Origin: Sphingomonas quercus
Lineage (GTDB): Bacteria > Pseudomonadota > Alphaproteobacteria > Sphingomonadales > Sphingomonadaceae
DNA length: 64,000 nucleotides
Assembly (NCBI RefSeq): GCF_018863195.1
Contig: NZ_JAHKRT010000001.1
Coordinates: 310,001 to 374,000 of the forward strand
Reading direction: 5' to 3'
The notes beneath the pieces are model-generated. The model saw only the letters and a program-made list of their open reading frames with translations, was not told where the DNA came from and did no database searches. Below, one piece after another: positions 38,158 through 47,491 of this stretch (position 1 is its first letter; each line of letters begins with the position of its first letter). A program made the position numbers and the translations under genes.

Positions 38158-39725
38158 GCAAGCTTTCCTTGTTCGCCGGCAAACACCGCCGGCAGGTTCA
38201 CGCGGAACGTCGCGCCTTCCCCCAGACGCGAGTCTATCGCGATCGTACCGCCAATCCGGTAAGCCAGAGCGCGCACATGCGCTAGCCCGATCCCCTCGCC
38301 GGGCTGGTCCTGCACACCGGAACGCCGGAAAAGATCGAAAATGCGCTCATGATCGCGGGGATCGACACCACGACCGTTATCCGCCACCTCGAACGTCACC
38401 CGCGGCCCGTCGCGCCGGCCCCTGATCTCGATCAGCCCCGGCCGGCCGGGTTTGAGATATTTGACGGCGTTCTCGACAAGGTTCGACAGGATCTGCTCGA
38501 TCGCCAGCCGATCGCAGACGATCTGCGGCAAGGGCTCGTCGACCCTGATCTCGGCGCCGAGTTCCAAGACGCGATGCTGGAGCGATCCGGCGATGGCATG
38601 GGCCATCGCCGTCATGTCCAGCGCCTCCGGCGTCATCGTCCGCCGGCCCTCGCGGGACAGGCGCAGGATGGCGTTGATCAGGCGGTCCATCTTCTGGGTG
38701 GACGTGCGGATGAAGGCGATCGCCTCGGGCAGCTCCTCGCATGCCGCCTCGCGCGCCTCGACGGTGAGCACCTCCGGGGCCTGCGCCTCGACCGTCTCGA
38801 TGAGCGTGGTGATGGTGCGCGTCGCCGCTTCCAGCTCGGCGGTGAAGCCCATCACGTTGACCAGTGGCGATCGCAGGTCGTGGCTGACGATATAGGCGAA
38901 GCGCTGGATCTCGTCATTGGCGCGCTGCAGATCCACGGTGCGCTCGCGCACGGCATCCTCCAGCCCCTCGTTGAGCTTGCGCAGCTGATCGCGCGACGAC
39001 ATCAGCGCCAGCGTGTAGCGCCGGATCACCCACAATGAGCCCACCGCCACCGCTGCCAACATCACCCCTGTCAGCACCAGTGTGACGTAGAACCATGTGA
39101 CCGCGCCCTGTCGCTGGCTTTCGCGCGTCGCCAGCAGGCGCCGCTCCGCCTCGAGCATCCGGTCGCTCATCTGCACCACGGCCGCCGATGCGACCTGCCG
39201 GCGCGCTTCGACCTCGGGGCTGCGATCGCTCCTCGCGGAGAGCGAAAGGCTCATCAGCGCATCAAGCGCGCGCGCGCTTTCACGCAGCCGGCCGACGTTG
39301 GCCTGCTGTTCCGGATTATCGGCGGTGAGCCGCGCCACACGCTGGATCGAGCGATCGAGCAGGCGTGTGGAGGCGACATATTGATCGCGCATCGTCGGCG
39401 ACAGATTGAGCAGCGCGCCGCGGCGCGCGCTGCGCATCTGCTCCAGGGCCAGACGAATGCCGGCGAGCTCGCGCTCCACCTGGTAGGTGTGCGAAATCCA
39501 GTTCGCCCGCTCCTGGCTGCGCGACATGGCGATGCCCGCGACGCCGACCGCGAGCAGCACCGCCGCGAATCCGGCCAGCATGAGCAACAGCACGGTGCGG
39601 CCGAAACGTGCCTCGGCAAGGCTTTGCGGTGTCTCGGTCGTGCTGGCCACGAGCGCACTCGTAGTCGGCGAAACCCCGAGCGCCAATAACCTATCGCAAT
39701 CCCGCCGCCGCTCGCCGGTCGGCAT
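38154..39725 (-). CDS. Membrane sensor histidine kinase with CHASE3-like periplasmic region
   Basis: About 523 residues from ATG 39725. Membrane segments at about 45-65 (TVLLLMLAGFAAVLLAVGVAG) and 215-240 (VTLVLTGVMLAAVAVGSLWVI) flank a helical extracytoplasmic region that resembles CHASE3. A coiled coil follows, then HisKA with SHDLRSPLVNVMGF and an HATPase domain (NLVENAVKYLKPG, DNGRGVDPRD, GEGIGLAHV). This is the phytochrome-type kinase class that pairs with Rcp1-like regulators. The start is uncertain; GTG 39650 would shorten it by 25 residues. It is first in the cassette. Confidence 0.9.
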   Translation of the reverse strand: MPTGERRRDCDRLLALGVSPTTSALVASTTETPQSLAEARFGRTVLLLMLAGFAAVLLAVGVAGIAMSRSQERANWISHTYQVERELAGIRLALEQMRSARRGALLNLSPTMRDQYVASTRLLDRSIQRVARLTADNPEQQANVGRLRESARALDALMSLSLSARSDRSPEVEARRQVASAAVVQMSDRMLEAERRLLATRESQRQGAVTWFYVTLVLTGVMLAAVAVGSLWVIRRYTLALMSSRDQLRKLNEGLEDAVRERTVDLQRANDEIQRFAYIVSHDLRSPLVNVMGFTAELEAATRTITTLIETVEAQAPEVLTVEAREAACEELPEAIAFIRTSTQKMDRLINAILRLSREGRRTMTPEALDMTAMAHAIAGSLQHRVLELGAEIRVDEPLPQIVCDRLAIEQILSNLVENAVKYLKPGRPGLIEIRGRRDGPRVTFEVADNGRGVDPRDHERIFDLFRRSGVQDQPGEGIGLAHVRALAYRIGGTIAIDSRLGEGATFRVNLPAVFAGEQGKLA

Positions 39726-39851
39726 GACCAGCCGATTGCGCCATTCCGGTTCTAGGCAGACGGCCACTGATCGCCGTCGCGGCGCTCCGCTGCGCCGGTT
39801 TCACCCCGGCCCCGCAGGGGGCGACGGATCATTCCGGCGGGGATGGGATGC

Positions 39852-39926
<75 letters not shown>

Positions 39927-39967
39927 ATCGCCAGCATGGACGACCACGCAATTGCGCGGTGGGCGGC

Positions 39968-39996
39968 GCTATGAAGAAGGATAGGCCGAGCGTCAA
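39968..39996 (-). promoter_or_regulatory. Possible promoter of the tRNA-Thr gene
   Basis: On the minus strand TTGACG (39996-39991), a 17-nt spacer, then CATAGC (39973-39968). The -35 is near consensus and the -10 is weak (3 of 6). The start would be about 35 nt before the tRNA. This is the only candidate with good spacing in that gap. Confidence 0.35.
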
Positions 39997-40017
39997 GGCT
40001 TGGGCTAAGGCAAAGCG

Positions 40018-40149
40018 ATGACGAAGGATGAACGCGAACGGAGGCTGGCCGAAGCGCTGCGGGCCAACCTGCGCCGCCGCAAGGCACAGGCGCGGGAGGC
40101 GGAAGCGGAGCCGCCTCCCAAGCCGGAGCCCCCGCCGGAACGGACCTGA
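40018..40149 (+). CDS. Small conserved-type basic helical protein (43 aa)
   Basis: A 43-residue protein: a charged helix MTKDERERRLAEALRANL, then RRRKAQAREAEAE, then a Pro-rich tail (PPPKPEPPPERT). I recall closely similar short proteins (M..E.RE.RLA.ALR.NLRRRKAQ.R) in many sphingomonad genomes, often near murA, but I cannot verify that here. There is no signal or membrane segment. The basic helix could bind nucleic acid. No strong ribosome site is visible at ATG 40018. Confidence 0.6.
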   Translation: MTKDERERRLAEALRANLRRRKAQAREAEAEPPPKPEPPPERT

Positions 40150-40167
40150 GCGCTATGCCGCGCCGCT

Positions 40168-40248
40168 GTCACCCCGAACCTGTCGCCGGCCCAGTGCGCC
40201 AGGCTCGGCAGCGCGTGGCTGTGTGGATGCTGCAACAGTTCGGCATGA
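40168..40248. repeat. REP-like palindromic intergenic element (copy 2)
   Basis: The left arm GTCACCCCGAACCTGT (from 40168) and the right arm TGGATGCTGCAACAGTTCGGCATGAT (to 40248; given as its ends TGGATGC and GGCATGAT) are imperfect inverted repeats of the family seen at 2787, 51139 and 53394. It fills the gap between the 43-aa gene and the end of the aminopeptidase P gene. Confidence 0.65.
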
Positions 40249-40259
40249 TCGCGAATTGG

Positions 40260-42059
40260 TCAGTCGCCGATCGGCGCGGTGACAGCATCCAGCCATTGCC
40301 GCGTCTCCTCCGGCAGCAGCGGGCCGATGCGCGCCCGGACGTCGGCATGATAATCGTCGAGCCAGGCGCGCTCCATCTCGTTCAGCAGGCCCGGCGCGAT
40401 CAGCGCGCGGTCGATCGGCGCAAAGGTGAGCGTTTCAAACCCGAGTACCGGCTTCTCCTGCCCATCCACAGGCCGATCCACCACCAGCACCAGATTCTCG
40501 ATGCGGATGCCATATTCCCCCGCCTTGTAATAGCCGGGCTCGTTGGAGAGGATCATGCCGGCGCGCAGCGGCTCGTCTCCGCCGGATTGGCTTGAGCCGG
40601 CCGGCGAAATGCGCTGCGGCCCCTCATGTACGGACAGGAAGGCGCCGACGCCGTGGCCGGTGCCATGTGCGTAATCAAGCCCCGCCGCCCACAGATATTG
40701 GCGGGCGAGACTGTCCAGCTGCGAGCCGCGCGTCCCGGCCGGGAAGCGGGCGGTGGCAATGGCGATATGGCCTTTCAGCACCCGGGTGAAGCGGTCCTTC
40801 ATTTCGTCGCTGGGCGTGCCGACGATGATCGTGCGCGTCACGTCGGTGGTGCCGTCCTGATATTGGCCGCCGGAATCGACGAGATAAATTTCGTCCAGCC
40901 GGAGCGGCAGGTCGCTTGCCTCGCTCACCCGGTAATGCGGGATGGCGGCGTGCGGGCCGGCGGCGGAGATGGTGTCGAAGCTGAGGTCGCGCAGCAGCCG
41001 CGTCTCGTCACGAAGCTCGCGGAGCCTGGCGGCGGCGGACAGCTCCGTCAGCCCGCCCTTCGGCGCCTCGATCGACAGCCAGTGGAGAAAGCGGACCAGG
41101 GCCGCACCGTCGCGGGCCTGCGCTGCCTTGTGGCCGGCGATCTCGGCCGGGTTCTTGATCGCCTTGGGCAGCACGGTCGGGTCGCGCTCGGCGCGGATCT
41201 GCGCGCCGCCTGCCGCCAGCGCCTCGAAGATCGCGGCCACGGCGCGCTCCGGATCGACCATCACCGTCTTGCCGGCCAGCGCCTCCAGCGCCGCCGGGAA
41301 GGCGGCACGGTTGGCGATGCGCACCGCATTGCCGAGATGCTGGCGAACATCGTCGCCAATCTTGGCGGCATCTACGAACAGGTCCGCCGTCCCGTCGGCG
41401 TGGACGATGGCATAGGCGAGCGCGACCGGCGTGCGATCGACATCAGCGCCGCGCACGTTGAACGCCCAGGCGATCGAATCGAGCGCGGACAACACGGTGG
41501 CGTCGGCGCCGGCCTTGCCCAGCCATTCGGCGATATCCTGCCGCTTCTCGGCGGCGCTGCGGCCGGCGAGCGCGTCCGGATGCACGATCAGGCGGGCGTC
41601 GGACGGCGCCGGATGGTCCGGCCAGACGGCGTCGATCGGATTGGTCTCCACCGCGACCAGCTCCGCGCCCTTGCCGGCGAGAGCGGCGCGGGCCGCCTCC
41701 ACCCAGCCGCGCGTGTGCAGCCACGGGTCATAGCCGATGCGCGCGCCGGCGGCAGCATTGGCCTCCAGCCATTTGGCGATGCTGGTGTCGGGCACGGACT
41801 GGTATTGCCAGTGCCGGCTGTCGACCTGCTCTCGCACCTGGAGGGTATAGCGTCCATCGACGAAGATCGCCGCATCCTCGGGCAGCACCACCGCCGAGCC
41901 GGCCGAGCCCTCGAACCCGGTCAGCCACGCCAGGCGCTGCGCATAGGCGCCGACATATTCGGACATATGCTCGTCGGTGAGCGGCACGACGAAGCCGTCG
42001 AGGCGGCGCCGTGCCAGTTCGGCGCGCAATGCCTTGAGGCGATCTTCATAGGTGGACAT
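40260..42059 (-). CDS. Xaa-Pro aminopeptidase (aminopeptidase P family, M24B)
   Basis: A 599-residue metallopeptidase that removes N-terminal residues preceding proline. It has the long three-domain form: creatinase-N domain (about 5-140), a second creatinase-like domain (about 150-310), then the M24 pita-bread domain with LVDSGGQYQDGTTDVTRT (Asp ligands), GTGHGVGAFLSVHEGP (His) and MILSNEPGYYKAGEYGIRIEN (two Glu). There is no signal peptide, so it is cytoplasmic. ATG 42059 (MSTYEDRLKALR) is the natural start. It is divergent from a secreted prolyl-oligopeptidase-family gene 86 bp away. Confidence 0.95.
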   Translation of the reverse strand: MSTYEDRLKALRAELARRRLDGFVVPLTDEHMSEYVGAYAQRLAWLTGFEGSAGSAVVLPEDAAIFVDGRYTLQVREQVDSRHWQYQSVPDTSIAKWLEANAAAGARIGYDPWLHTRGWVEAARAALAGKGAELVAVETNPIDAVWPDHPAPSDARLIVHPDALAGRSAAEKRQDIAEWLGKAGADATVLSALDSIAWAFNVRGADVDRTPVALAYAIVHADGTADLFVDAAKIGDDVRQHLGNAVRIANRAAFPAALEALAGKTVMVDPERAVAAIFEALAAGGAQIRAERDPTVLPKAIKNPAEIAGHKAAQARDGAALVRFLHWLSIEAPKGGLTELSAAARLRELRDETRLLRDLSFDTISAAGPHAAIPHYRVSEASDLPLRLDEIYLVDSGGQYQDGTTDVTRTIIVGTPSDEMKDRFTRVLKGHIAIATARFPAGTRGSQLDSLARQYLWAAGLDYAHGTGHGVGAFLSVHEGPQRISPAGSSQSGGDEPLRAGMILSNEPGYYKAGEYGIRIENLVLVVDRPVDGQEKPVLGFETLTFAPIDRALIAPGLLNEMERAWLDDYHADVRARIGPLLPEETRQWLDAVTAPIGD

Positions 42060-42145
42060 GGGGCAAGCCTTGCGATCAGGGAATGTGGCGCCAAGATAGG
42101 CGGCCGCCGCCATCGGCAACAAGGGGCCGGCACAAGGGGAAGTCC

Positions 42146-44311
42146 ATGCGCCGCCTGATCCTGCCCTTCGCCTTCCTCGCCACCACAGCACAGGCCGCCA
42201 TGATCGACATCTCCAAGCTCCCCGCGCCCCCCGTCGCCGCCGTCCGCCCGCATGAGACGACCGCGCATGGCGTGACCATCGCCGACCCCTATTTCTGGCT
42301 GAAGGATCAGGGCTATCCCAAGGTCGATGATGTCGAGGTGCTCGATTATCTGAAGGCCGAGAATGGCTATTTCGAAGCAGCGATGAAGCCGGTCCGGCCG
42401 CTCGTCGATCGCCTGTTCGCGGAGATGAAGGGCCGCATCCAGGAAGATGATTCGGGCGTGCCGCAACAGGATGGCGACTGGATCTATCGCTGGGCGTTCG
42501 CCGCCGGGGGCCAGTATCGCGTCTGGTATCGCAGGCCCGTCGCCGGCGGCACCGAGGCGATCGTGCTCGACGAACCCAAAGAGGCGGCGGGCAAGGAGTA
42601 TTTCAAGCTCGGCACGCTCGCCGTCAGCCCCGATGGCCGCCTGGCGGCGTGGTCGGCCGACGATAATGGCTCGGAGCGCTTCACGCTGCGCATCCGCGAT
42701 CTTGCCACCGGGCAGGACATCGAGACGGTGTCCGCCGTCACCAACGGCGCGGTGGCGTGGAGCGCCGACTCCACCGCGCTGCTCTACACCGAGGTCAACG
42801 AGAATTGGCGCAGCTACCGCGCCCTCCTCCACCGCCTCGGCACCGATGCCAAGGCGGACAAGGTCGTTTACGAGGAGACGCAGAACCCCGGCTTCCAGAT
42901 CGGCGTCGGCAGCACCCAGGATCGGCAATGGCTGATCGTCGCCACCGGGGACAATTCCTCCGACGAAGTCCGCCTGATCCCGGCCGACCGGCCCGAGGCC
43001 GAGCCGATCATCGTCAGCCCGCGCAAGGAGAAGCGCAAATATTCGGTCGACGCCGCCCACGGGAAGCTGTGGGTGCTGACCAATGACGAGCACATCAATT
43101 TCCGCCTCGCCGAGGCGGACCCGACCCGGCCGGGCGAGTGGAGCACCGTCATTCCCGGCTCGGACCATGTCTATCTGACCGGCGTCACCAGCTTCGCGAA
43201 ACATCTTGTCGTCAGCGAGCGGGTCGACGGCCTCGATCAGATCATCCTGCGCAGTTATGACGGAGGACGGGAAGAGCGCGTCCCCTTCGCCGAGGCGAGC
43301 TATGCCGCGGGCCTCGCCAGCAACCCGGAATATGATCCGCCGGCCTATCGCCTCGCCTATACCTCGATGGTCACGCCGGCGACGGTCTATGATTATGATC
43401 CGGCCACCGGCCAGCTCGCCACGCTGAAGGTGCAGAAAATCCCGTCCGGCTATGACGCCGGCCAATATGTCACCGAGCGGGTGATGGTGCCGGCGCGCGA
43501 CGGCAAGCGCATCCCGGTGTCGATCCTGATGCGGAAGGGCTTTGTGAAGGACGGCAAGGCGCCGCTCTATCTCTACGCCTATGGCGCCTATGGCTACGCC
43601 ATCCAGCCGACCTTCAACGCCAATTGGCTGAGCTTTGCGGATCGCGGCTATGCGGTGGCGATCGCCCATATCCGCGGCGGCGACGAGATGGGCTATGGCT
43701 GGTATCTCGACGGCACCGCGAAGAACCGCTGGAACACGTTCCGCGATTTCGTCGACGCGGCGAAAGGGCTGGTGGCGGAGGGCTACACCTCGGCCGGCCG
43801 CATCGGCATCCAGGGCGGATCGGCGGGCGGCGAGCTGATGGGCGTCGTCGCCAATACCGATCCCAAGCTGTGGGGGGCGATCGTCGCCGATGTGCCGTTC
43901 GTCGACGTGCTCAACACCATGCAGGACGAGAGCCTGCCGCTGACCCCGGGCGAATGGCCGGAATGGGGCAATCCGATCACCGACAAGGACGCCTTCGCGC
44001 TGCTCCGCTCCTACTCGCCCTATGACAATGTCACGGCGCAGGCCTATCCGCCGATGCTGATCACCGGCGGCCTCAACGATCCACGCGTGACCTATTGGGA
44101 GCCGGCCAAATGGGCCGCCCGCCTGCGTGCCACCAAGACGGATCGCAACCCGCTGCTTCTCAAGATCAATATGGGCGCCGGCCATGGCGGCAAGACCGGC
44201 CGCTACGTGGCGCTGGAGGAGCGGGCGGAAGCCTATGGCTTCATCATCAGCCAGCTCGGCTATGGAGCGGCGGCGGCGCCGGGCGTGAAGGAGGGAGATG
44301 ACGGCCGGTAG
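42146..44311 (+). CDS. Exported prolyl oligopeptidase family serine peptidase (S9A, oligopeptidase B-like)
   Basis: A 721-residue peptidase. The N-terminus MRRLILPFAFLATTAQAA is a signal peptide. Then comes the S9A entry segment (TTAHGVTIADPYFWLKD), a seven-blade propeller (about 75-440), and the alpha/beta hydrolase domain with catalytic S559 in GGSAGG, Asp in TGGLNDPRV and His in GAGHGGKTG. The KTGR tail and EE-rich features resemble oligopeptidase B, which cuts after basic residues. Cytoplasmic OpdB lacks a signal, so this is a periplasmic form. It is divergent from aminopeptidase P. Confidence 0.93.
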   Translation: MRRLILPFAFLATTAQAAMIDISKLPAPPVAAVRPHETTAHGVTIADPYFWLKDQGYPKVDDVEVLDYLKAENGYFEAAMKPVRPLVDRLFAEMKGRIQEDDSGVPQQDGDWIYRWAFAAGGQYRVWYRRPVAGGTEAIVLDEPKEAAGKEYFKLGTLAVSPDGRLAAWSADDNGSERFTLRIRDLATGQDIETVSAVTNGAVAWSADSTALLYTEVNENWRSYRALLHRLGTDAKADKVVYEETQNPGFQIGVGSTQDRQWLIVATGDNSSDEVRLIPADRPEAEPIIVSPRKEKRKYSVDAAHGKLWVLTNDEHINFRLAEADPTRPGEWSTVIPGSDHVYLTGVTSFAKHLVVSERVDGLDQIILRSYDGGREERVPFAEASYAAGLASNPEYDPPAYRLAYTSMVTPATVYDYDPATGQLATLKVQKIPSGYDAGQYVTERVMVPARDGKRIPVSILMRKGFVKDGKAPLYLYAYGAYGYAIQPTFNANWLSFADRGYAVAIAHIRGGDEMGYGWYLDGTAKNRWNTFRDFVDAAKGLVAEGYTSAGRIGIQGGSAGGELMGVVANTDPKLWGAIVADVPFVDVLNTMQDESLPLTPGEWPEWGNPITDKDAFALLRSYSPYDNVTAQAYPPMLITGGLNDPRVTYWEPAKWAARLRATKTDRNPLLLKINMGAGHGGKTGRYVALEERAEAYGFIISQLGYGAAAAPGVKEGDDGR

Positions 44312-44347
44312 CCTCGTCCTCCCTCAAAGCGGGAGAAGGCCGAGGCA

Positions 44348-45106
44348 TCAGATCCCGTCCGTCACCGGCGCGAACCCGGCCGCCGCCAGCCCCCGGGCGA
44401 GGGCGGCCGCGCAGGCGTCGAGCAGCGCTTCGTCGCTCGATCTCACGACGAAATTCGCCCCCACCCGCCCCTCGCGGAAGAAGGGATAGCTGCCGATCTG
44501 GCAGCCGGGATGGGCGCGCTCCGTCTCGCTCAGCAAATCCGCGACCTCGCTCTCCGCCACCCAGCAGCCGATGGTGCGGCTGATCAGCGGCCGGCCGCCT
44601 TCGAGCGTGCCGGTCAGCGCTTCCAGCATCATGCCGGCGATGTGCGGCACGCCGGCAAGGATGAAGACGTTGCCGATGCGGATACCCGGCGCGCCCGACA
44701 TGCGATTCTCGATCAGCGTCGCCCCTTCGGGCACGCGAGCCATGCGCAGCCGCGCCTCGGTGAGCCCGCCGCGCGCCGCATAATAATCCTCCAGCACCGC
44801 GCGCGCCCGCGGATGGACGATCACCGGCACGCCGAGCGCGGCGGCGATCGCGTCGACGGTGATGTCGTCATGGGTCGGCCCGATGCCGCCGGTGGTGAAC
44901 AGATAGTCATGGGCGGCGCGTAGCGCGTTCACGGCCCCGCCGATCGCCTCGGCGACGTCGGGCACCACGCGCACCTCGGCGAGGCGGATGCCCTGCACGT
45001 TCAGCCACAGAGCGATTTGGGCGATGTTGCGATCCTGCGTGCGGCCGGACAGAATCTCGTCGCCGATGACGATCAGGGCGGCGGTCCAGATACGATCTTC
45101 AGCCAT
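44348..45106 (-). CDS. Molybdopterin-binding domain protein (CinA N-terminal type)
   Basis: A 252-residue protein of the MoaB/Mog fold as found in the N-terminal half of CinA (COG1058). Signatures: ALIVIGDEILSGRTQDRN, then FTTGGIGPTHDDIT (the cofactor loop), and RIGNVFILAGVPHIAGMM. The PncC-type nicotinamide amidase domain of full CinA is absent. Stand-alone CinA-N proteins have been linked to ADP-ribose or FAD pyrophosphatase activity; the role here is not known. It is divergent from map, with 55 bp between the starts. Confidence 0.9.
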   Translation of the reverse strand: MAEDRIWTAALIVIGDEILSGRTQDRNIAQIALWLNVQGIRLAEVRVVPDVAEAIGGAVNALRAAHDYLFTTGGIGPTHDDITVDAIAAALGVPVIVHPRARAVLEDYYAARGGLTEARLRMARVPEGATLIENRMSGAPGIRIGNVFILAGVPHIAGMMLEALTGTLEGGRPLISRTIGCWVAESEVADLLSETERAHPGCQIGSYPFFREGRVGANFVVRSSDEALLDACAAALARGLAAAGFAPVTDGI

Positions 45107-45161
45107 GGCGCTGTCATAGACACCTGCGAGCCCGCTCGCAAAGCGGGGTGGAGGGCGCTAT

Positions 45162-45998
45162 ATGAGGGTCATGACCAATTATGTCTTCGCCGCCGACGAC
45201 GCCGTGGCCGAGCGCACGGGCGCCATCAAGCTTCACGGGCCGGAGGGCTTTGCCGGGATGCGCGCCGCGGGCCGGCTTGCCGCCCAAGTGCTGGATGCGC
45301 TCGTCCCCCATGTCGTGCCGGGCGTCACCACCGGCGAACTCGACGATCTCGTGCGCGAGCATATGCTTCGCGAGGGCGGCCTGCCGGCCACGCTCAATTA
45401 TCGCGGCTATTCGAAGAGCTGCTGCATCTCGATCAACCATGTCGTCTGTCATGGCATCCCCAGCGATCGGGTGCTCAAGGAAGGCGACATCGCCAATATC
45501 GACGTCACCGTCATCCTGGACGGCTGGCATGGCGACACCAGCCGCATGTTCCTGATCGGCGACGTGCCGTTGAAGGCGCGCAAGCTGGTCGAGGTCACCT
45601 ATGAGGCGATGATGCGCGGGATTGCCCAGGCGAAGCCCGGGAACCGCATGGGCGATGTCGCCCACGCCATCCAGAGCTTTGCCGAGCAGTTCCGCTACGG
45701 CGTGGTGCGCGACTTTTGCGGCCATGGCCTCGGCCGGCTGTTCCACGATGCGCCGGAAGTCGTGCATGCCGGCAAGCCCGGCACCGGGCCGGAGCTGAAG
45801 CCCGGCATGTTCTTCACGATCGAGCCGATGATCAACATCGGCCGCCCGGACGTGAAAGTGCTCGACGATGGCTGGACGGCGGTGACGCGCGACCGCTCGC
45901 TCTCCGCCCAGTTCGAGCATTCGGTCGGCATCACCGAGGATGGCTGCGAGATCTTCACGAGGAGCCCCGCCGGCCTCGATTGCCCGCCTTACGCCTGA
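45162..45998 (+). CDS. map: Methionine aminopeptidase, type I
   Basis: A 278-residue M24A enzyme that removes the initiator methionine from nascent proteins. The metal ligands lie in IANIDVTVILDGWHGDTSRMF (two Asp), GHGLGRLFHDAPEV (His), FFTIEPMINIG (Glu) and AQFEHSVGIT (Glu). ATG 45162 has GGAGGG 8 nt upstream; ATG 45171 is a second option. It is somewhat longer than E. coli MAP (264). No secY or rps genes lie beside it. Confidence 0.97.
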   Translation: MRVMTNYVFAADDAVAERTGAIKLHGPEGFAGMRAAGRLAAQVLDALVPHVVPGVTTGELDDLVREHMLREGGLPATLNYRGYSKSCCISINHVVCHGIPSDRVLKEGDIANIDVTVILDGWHGDTSRMFLIGDVPLKARKLVEVTYEAMMRGIAQAKPGNRMGDVAHAIQSFAEQFRYGVVRDFCGHGLGRLFHDAPEVVHAGKPGTGPELKPGMFFTIEPMINIGRPDVKVLDDGWTAVTRDRSLSAQFEHSVGITEDGCEIFTRSPAGLDCPPYA

Positions 45999-46098
45999 GC
46001 CAGGACGACACAGGCTGGCGAGCGCACTTTCAACGGTGGCGAACAGCCGCTAAGCAAAGGTTCAGCCGGCCTGTGCAACGCCGGGCTTCAACCCTCGC

Positions 46099-47481
46099 AT
46101 GTTCGGAACGGTAACAGCCTTGGTCTCTCGTTTCCCGCGCCTTGCCGCCGCCTTTCTCCCGCTCGGACTCATCGCGGTCGCCGTTCCTGCCGTGGCGCAG
46201 ATGGATGCGTCGCCCGCCGATAATCCCGTCAACAGCGCGGACAATCTGAAACTGCCGAGCTCGGTCGAGCTGTTCGGCAAGGCGGACCCGAATGTCCGCA
46301 AGGCCACCGCCATCGTGAACGGCGCGATCATCACCGACACCGATGTCGACCAGCGGCTGAACCTGTTCCTCGCCGCCAATGGCGGCAAGATCGAGGGGGA
46401 GGAGCGCGAGCGGCTGCGTCTCCAGGTGCTGCGCAACCTGATCGACGAATCGCTGGAGATCCAGGAAGCGAGGGCCAATGACATCACCATCACCCGTGAT
46501 GAACTGACCCAGGCCTTCAACCGTGTCGCCGGCAATTTCCGCCGCACGCCGAAGGATTTCGGCGAGTATCTGAAGTCGATGGGCTCCTCGGAAGCCTCGA
46601 TCCGGCGGCAGATCGAGGGCGAACTTGCCTGGCAGCGCCTGCTGCGCCGGCGCGTCGAGCCCTTCGTCAATGTCGGCGAGGAAGAGGTCCGCTCGGTCAT
46701 CAACCGGCTGAACGCGGCCAAGGGCACCAACGAATATCGCGTCGGCGAGATTTTCCTGTCGGCCACGCCGGAGAACACCAGCGAGGTGTTCGCCAACGCC
46801 CAGCGCATCGTCACCCAGATCCGCGGCGGCGCCTCGTTCGTGGCCTATGCCCGCCAATATTCGGAAGCCTCGACGGCGGCGGTCGGCGGCGATCTCGGCT
46901 GGGTGCGTGCCGAGCAGCTGCCCGAGCCGCTCAGCAACGCGATCAAGGGCATGCGCAGCGGCGAGCTGTCCGAGCCGATCCCGATTCCCGGCGGCTTCTC
47001 CGTGCTGGTGCTGATCGACCAGCGTCAGGTGCTCACTGCCAATCCGCGCGACGCGATGCTCAGCCTGAAACAGGTGTCCCTGAAATTCCCGCCCGGCGCC
47101 AGCCGCGCCAGCGCCGCGCCGCTGGTCGAGAAGCTCGCCGCCGCCGGCAAGGCGGTGCAGGGCTGCGGCAATGTCGACGCGATGGTCGCTGGGCTGCCGG
47201 GCGCCGAAGTGGTGCAGAATGACAGTGTGCGCGCCGGCGACCTGCCGCCGCAGCTCCAGGACATGATCCTCAATCTTTCGGTGGGTCAGGCGACCCAGCC
47301 GTTCGGCTCGCTGGAGGATGGCGTGCGGGTCCTCGTGCTGTGCGGGCGCGACGATCCGGAGCAGGCCAAGGGCCCCTCGCCCGAGCAGATCATGGCGCAG
47401 ATGGAGGAAGAGCGCGTCAACATGCGCGCCCGCCGCTATCTGCGCGACCTGCGTCGCGATGCGGTGGTCGATTATCGCTGA
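46099..47481 (+). CDS. surA: Periplasmic chaperone / peptidyl-prolyl isomerase SurA
   Basis: A 460-residue SurA homologue. Signal peptide about 1-34 (LAAAFLPLGLIAVAVPAVAQ). The chaperone core (about 65-200) includes IVNGAIITDTDVDQRL and LRLQVLRNLIDESLEIQEA. A parvulin domain follows at about 210-310 (EYRVGEIFLSATPEN, then FVAYARQYSEASTAAVGGDLGWV), and a second, degenerate one to the C-terminus. It escorts outer-membrane barrels such as LptD and TonB receptors to the Bam complex. It leads the operon surA-pdxA-rsmA. The lptD gene, usually just upstream, is not here. Confidence 0.95.
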   Translation: MFGTVTALVSRFPRLAAAFLPLGLIAVAVPAVAQMDASPADNPVNSADNLKLPSSVELFGKADPNVRKATAIVNGAIITDTDVDQRLNLFLAANGGKIEGEERERLRLQVLRNLIDESLEIQEARANDITITRDELTQAFNRVAGNFRRTPKDFGEYLKSMGSSEASIRRQIEGELAWQRLLRRRVEPFVNVGEEEVRSVINRLNAAKGTNEYRVGEIFLSATPENTSEVFANAQRIVTQIRGGASFVAYARQYSEASTAAVGGDLGWVRAEQLPEPLSNAIKGMRSGELSEPIPIPGGFSVLVLIDQRQVLTANPRDAMLSLKQVSLKFPPGASRASAAPLVEKLAAAGKAVQGCGNVDAMVAGLPGAEVVQNDSVRAGDLPPQLQDMILNLSVGQATQPFGSLEDGVRVLVLCGRDDPEQAKGPSPEQIMAQMEEERVNMRARRYLRDLRRDAVVDYR

Positions 47482-47491
47482 CCCCCGCCCC

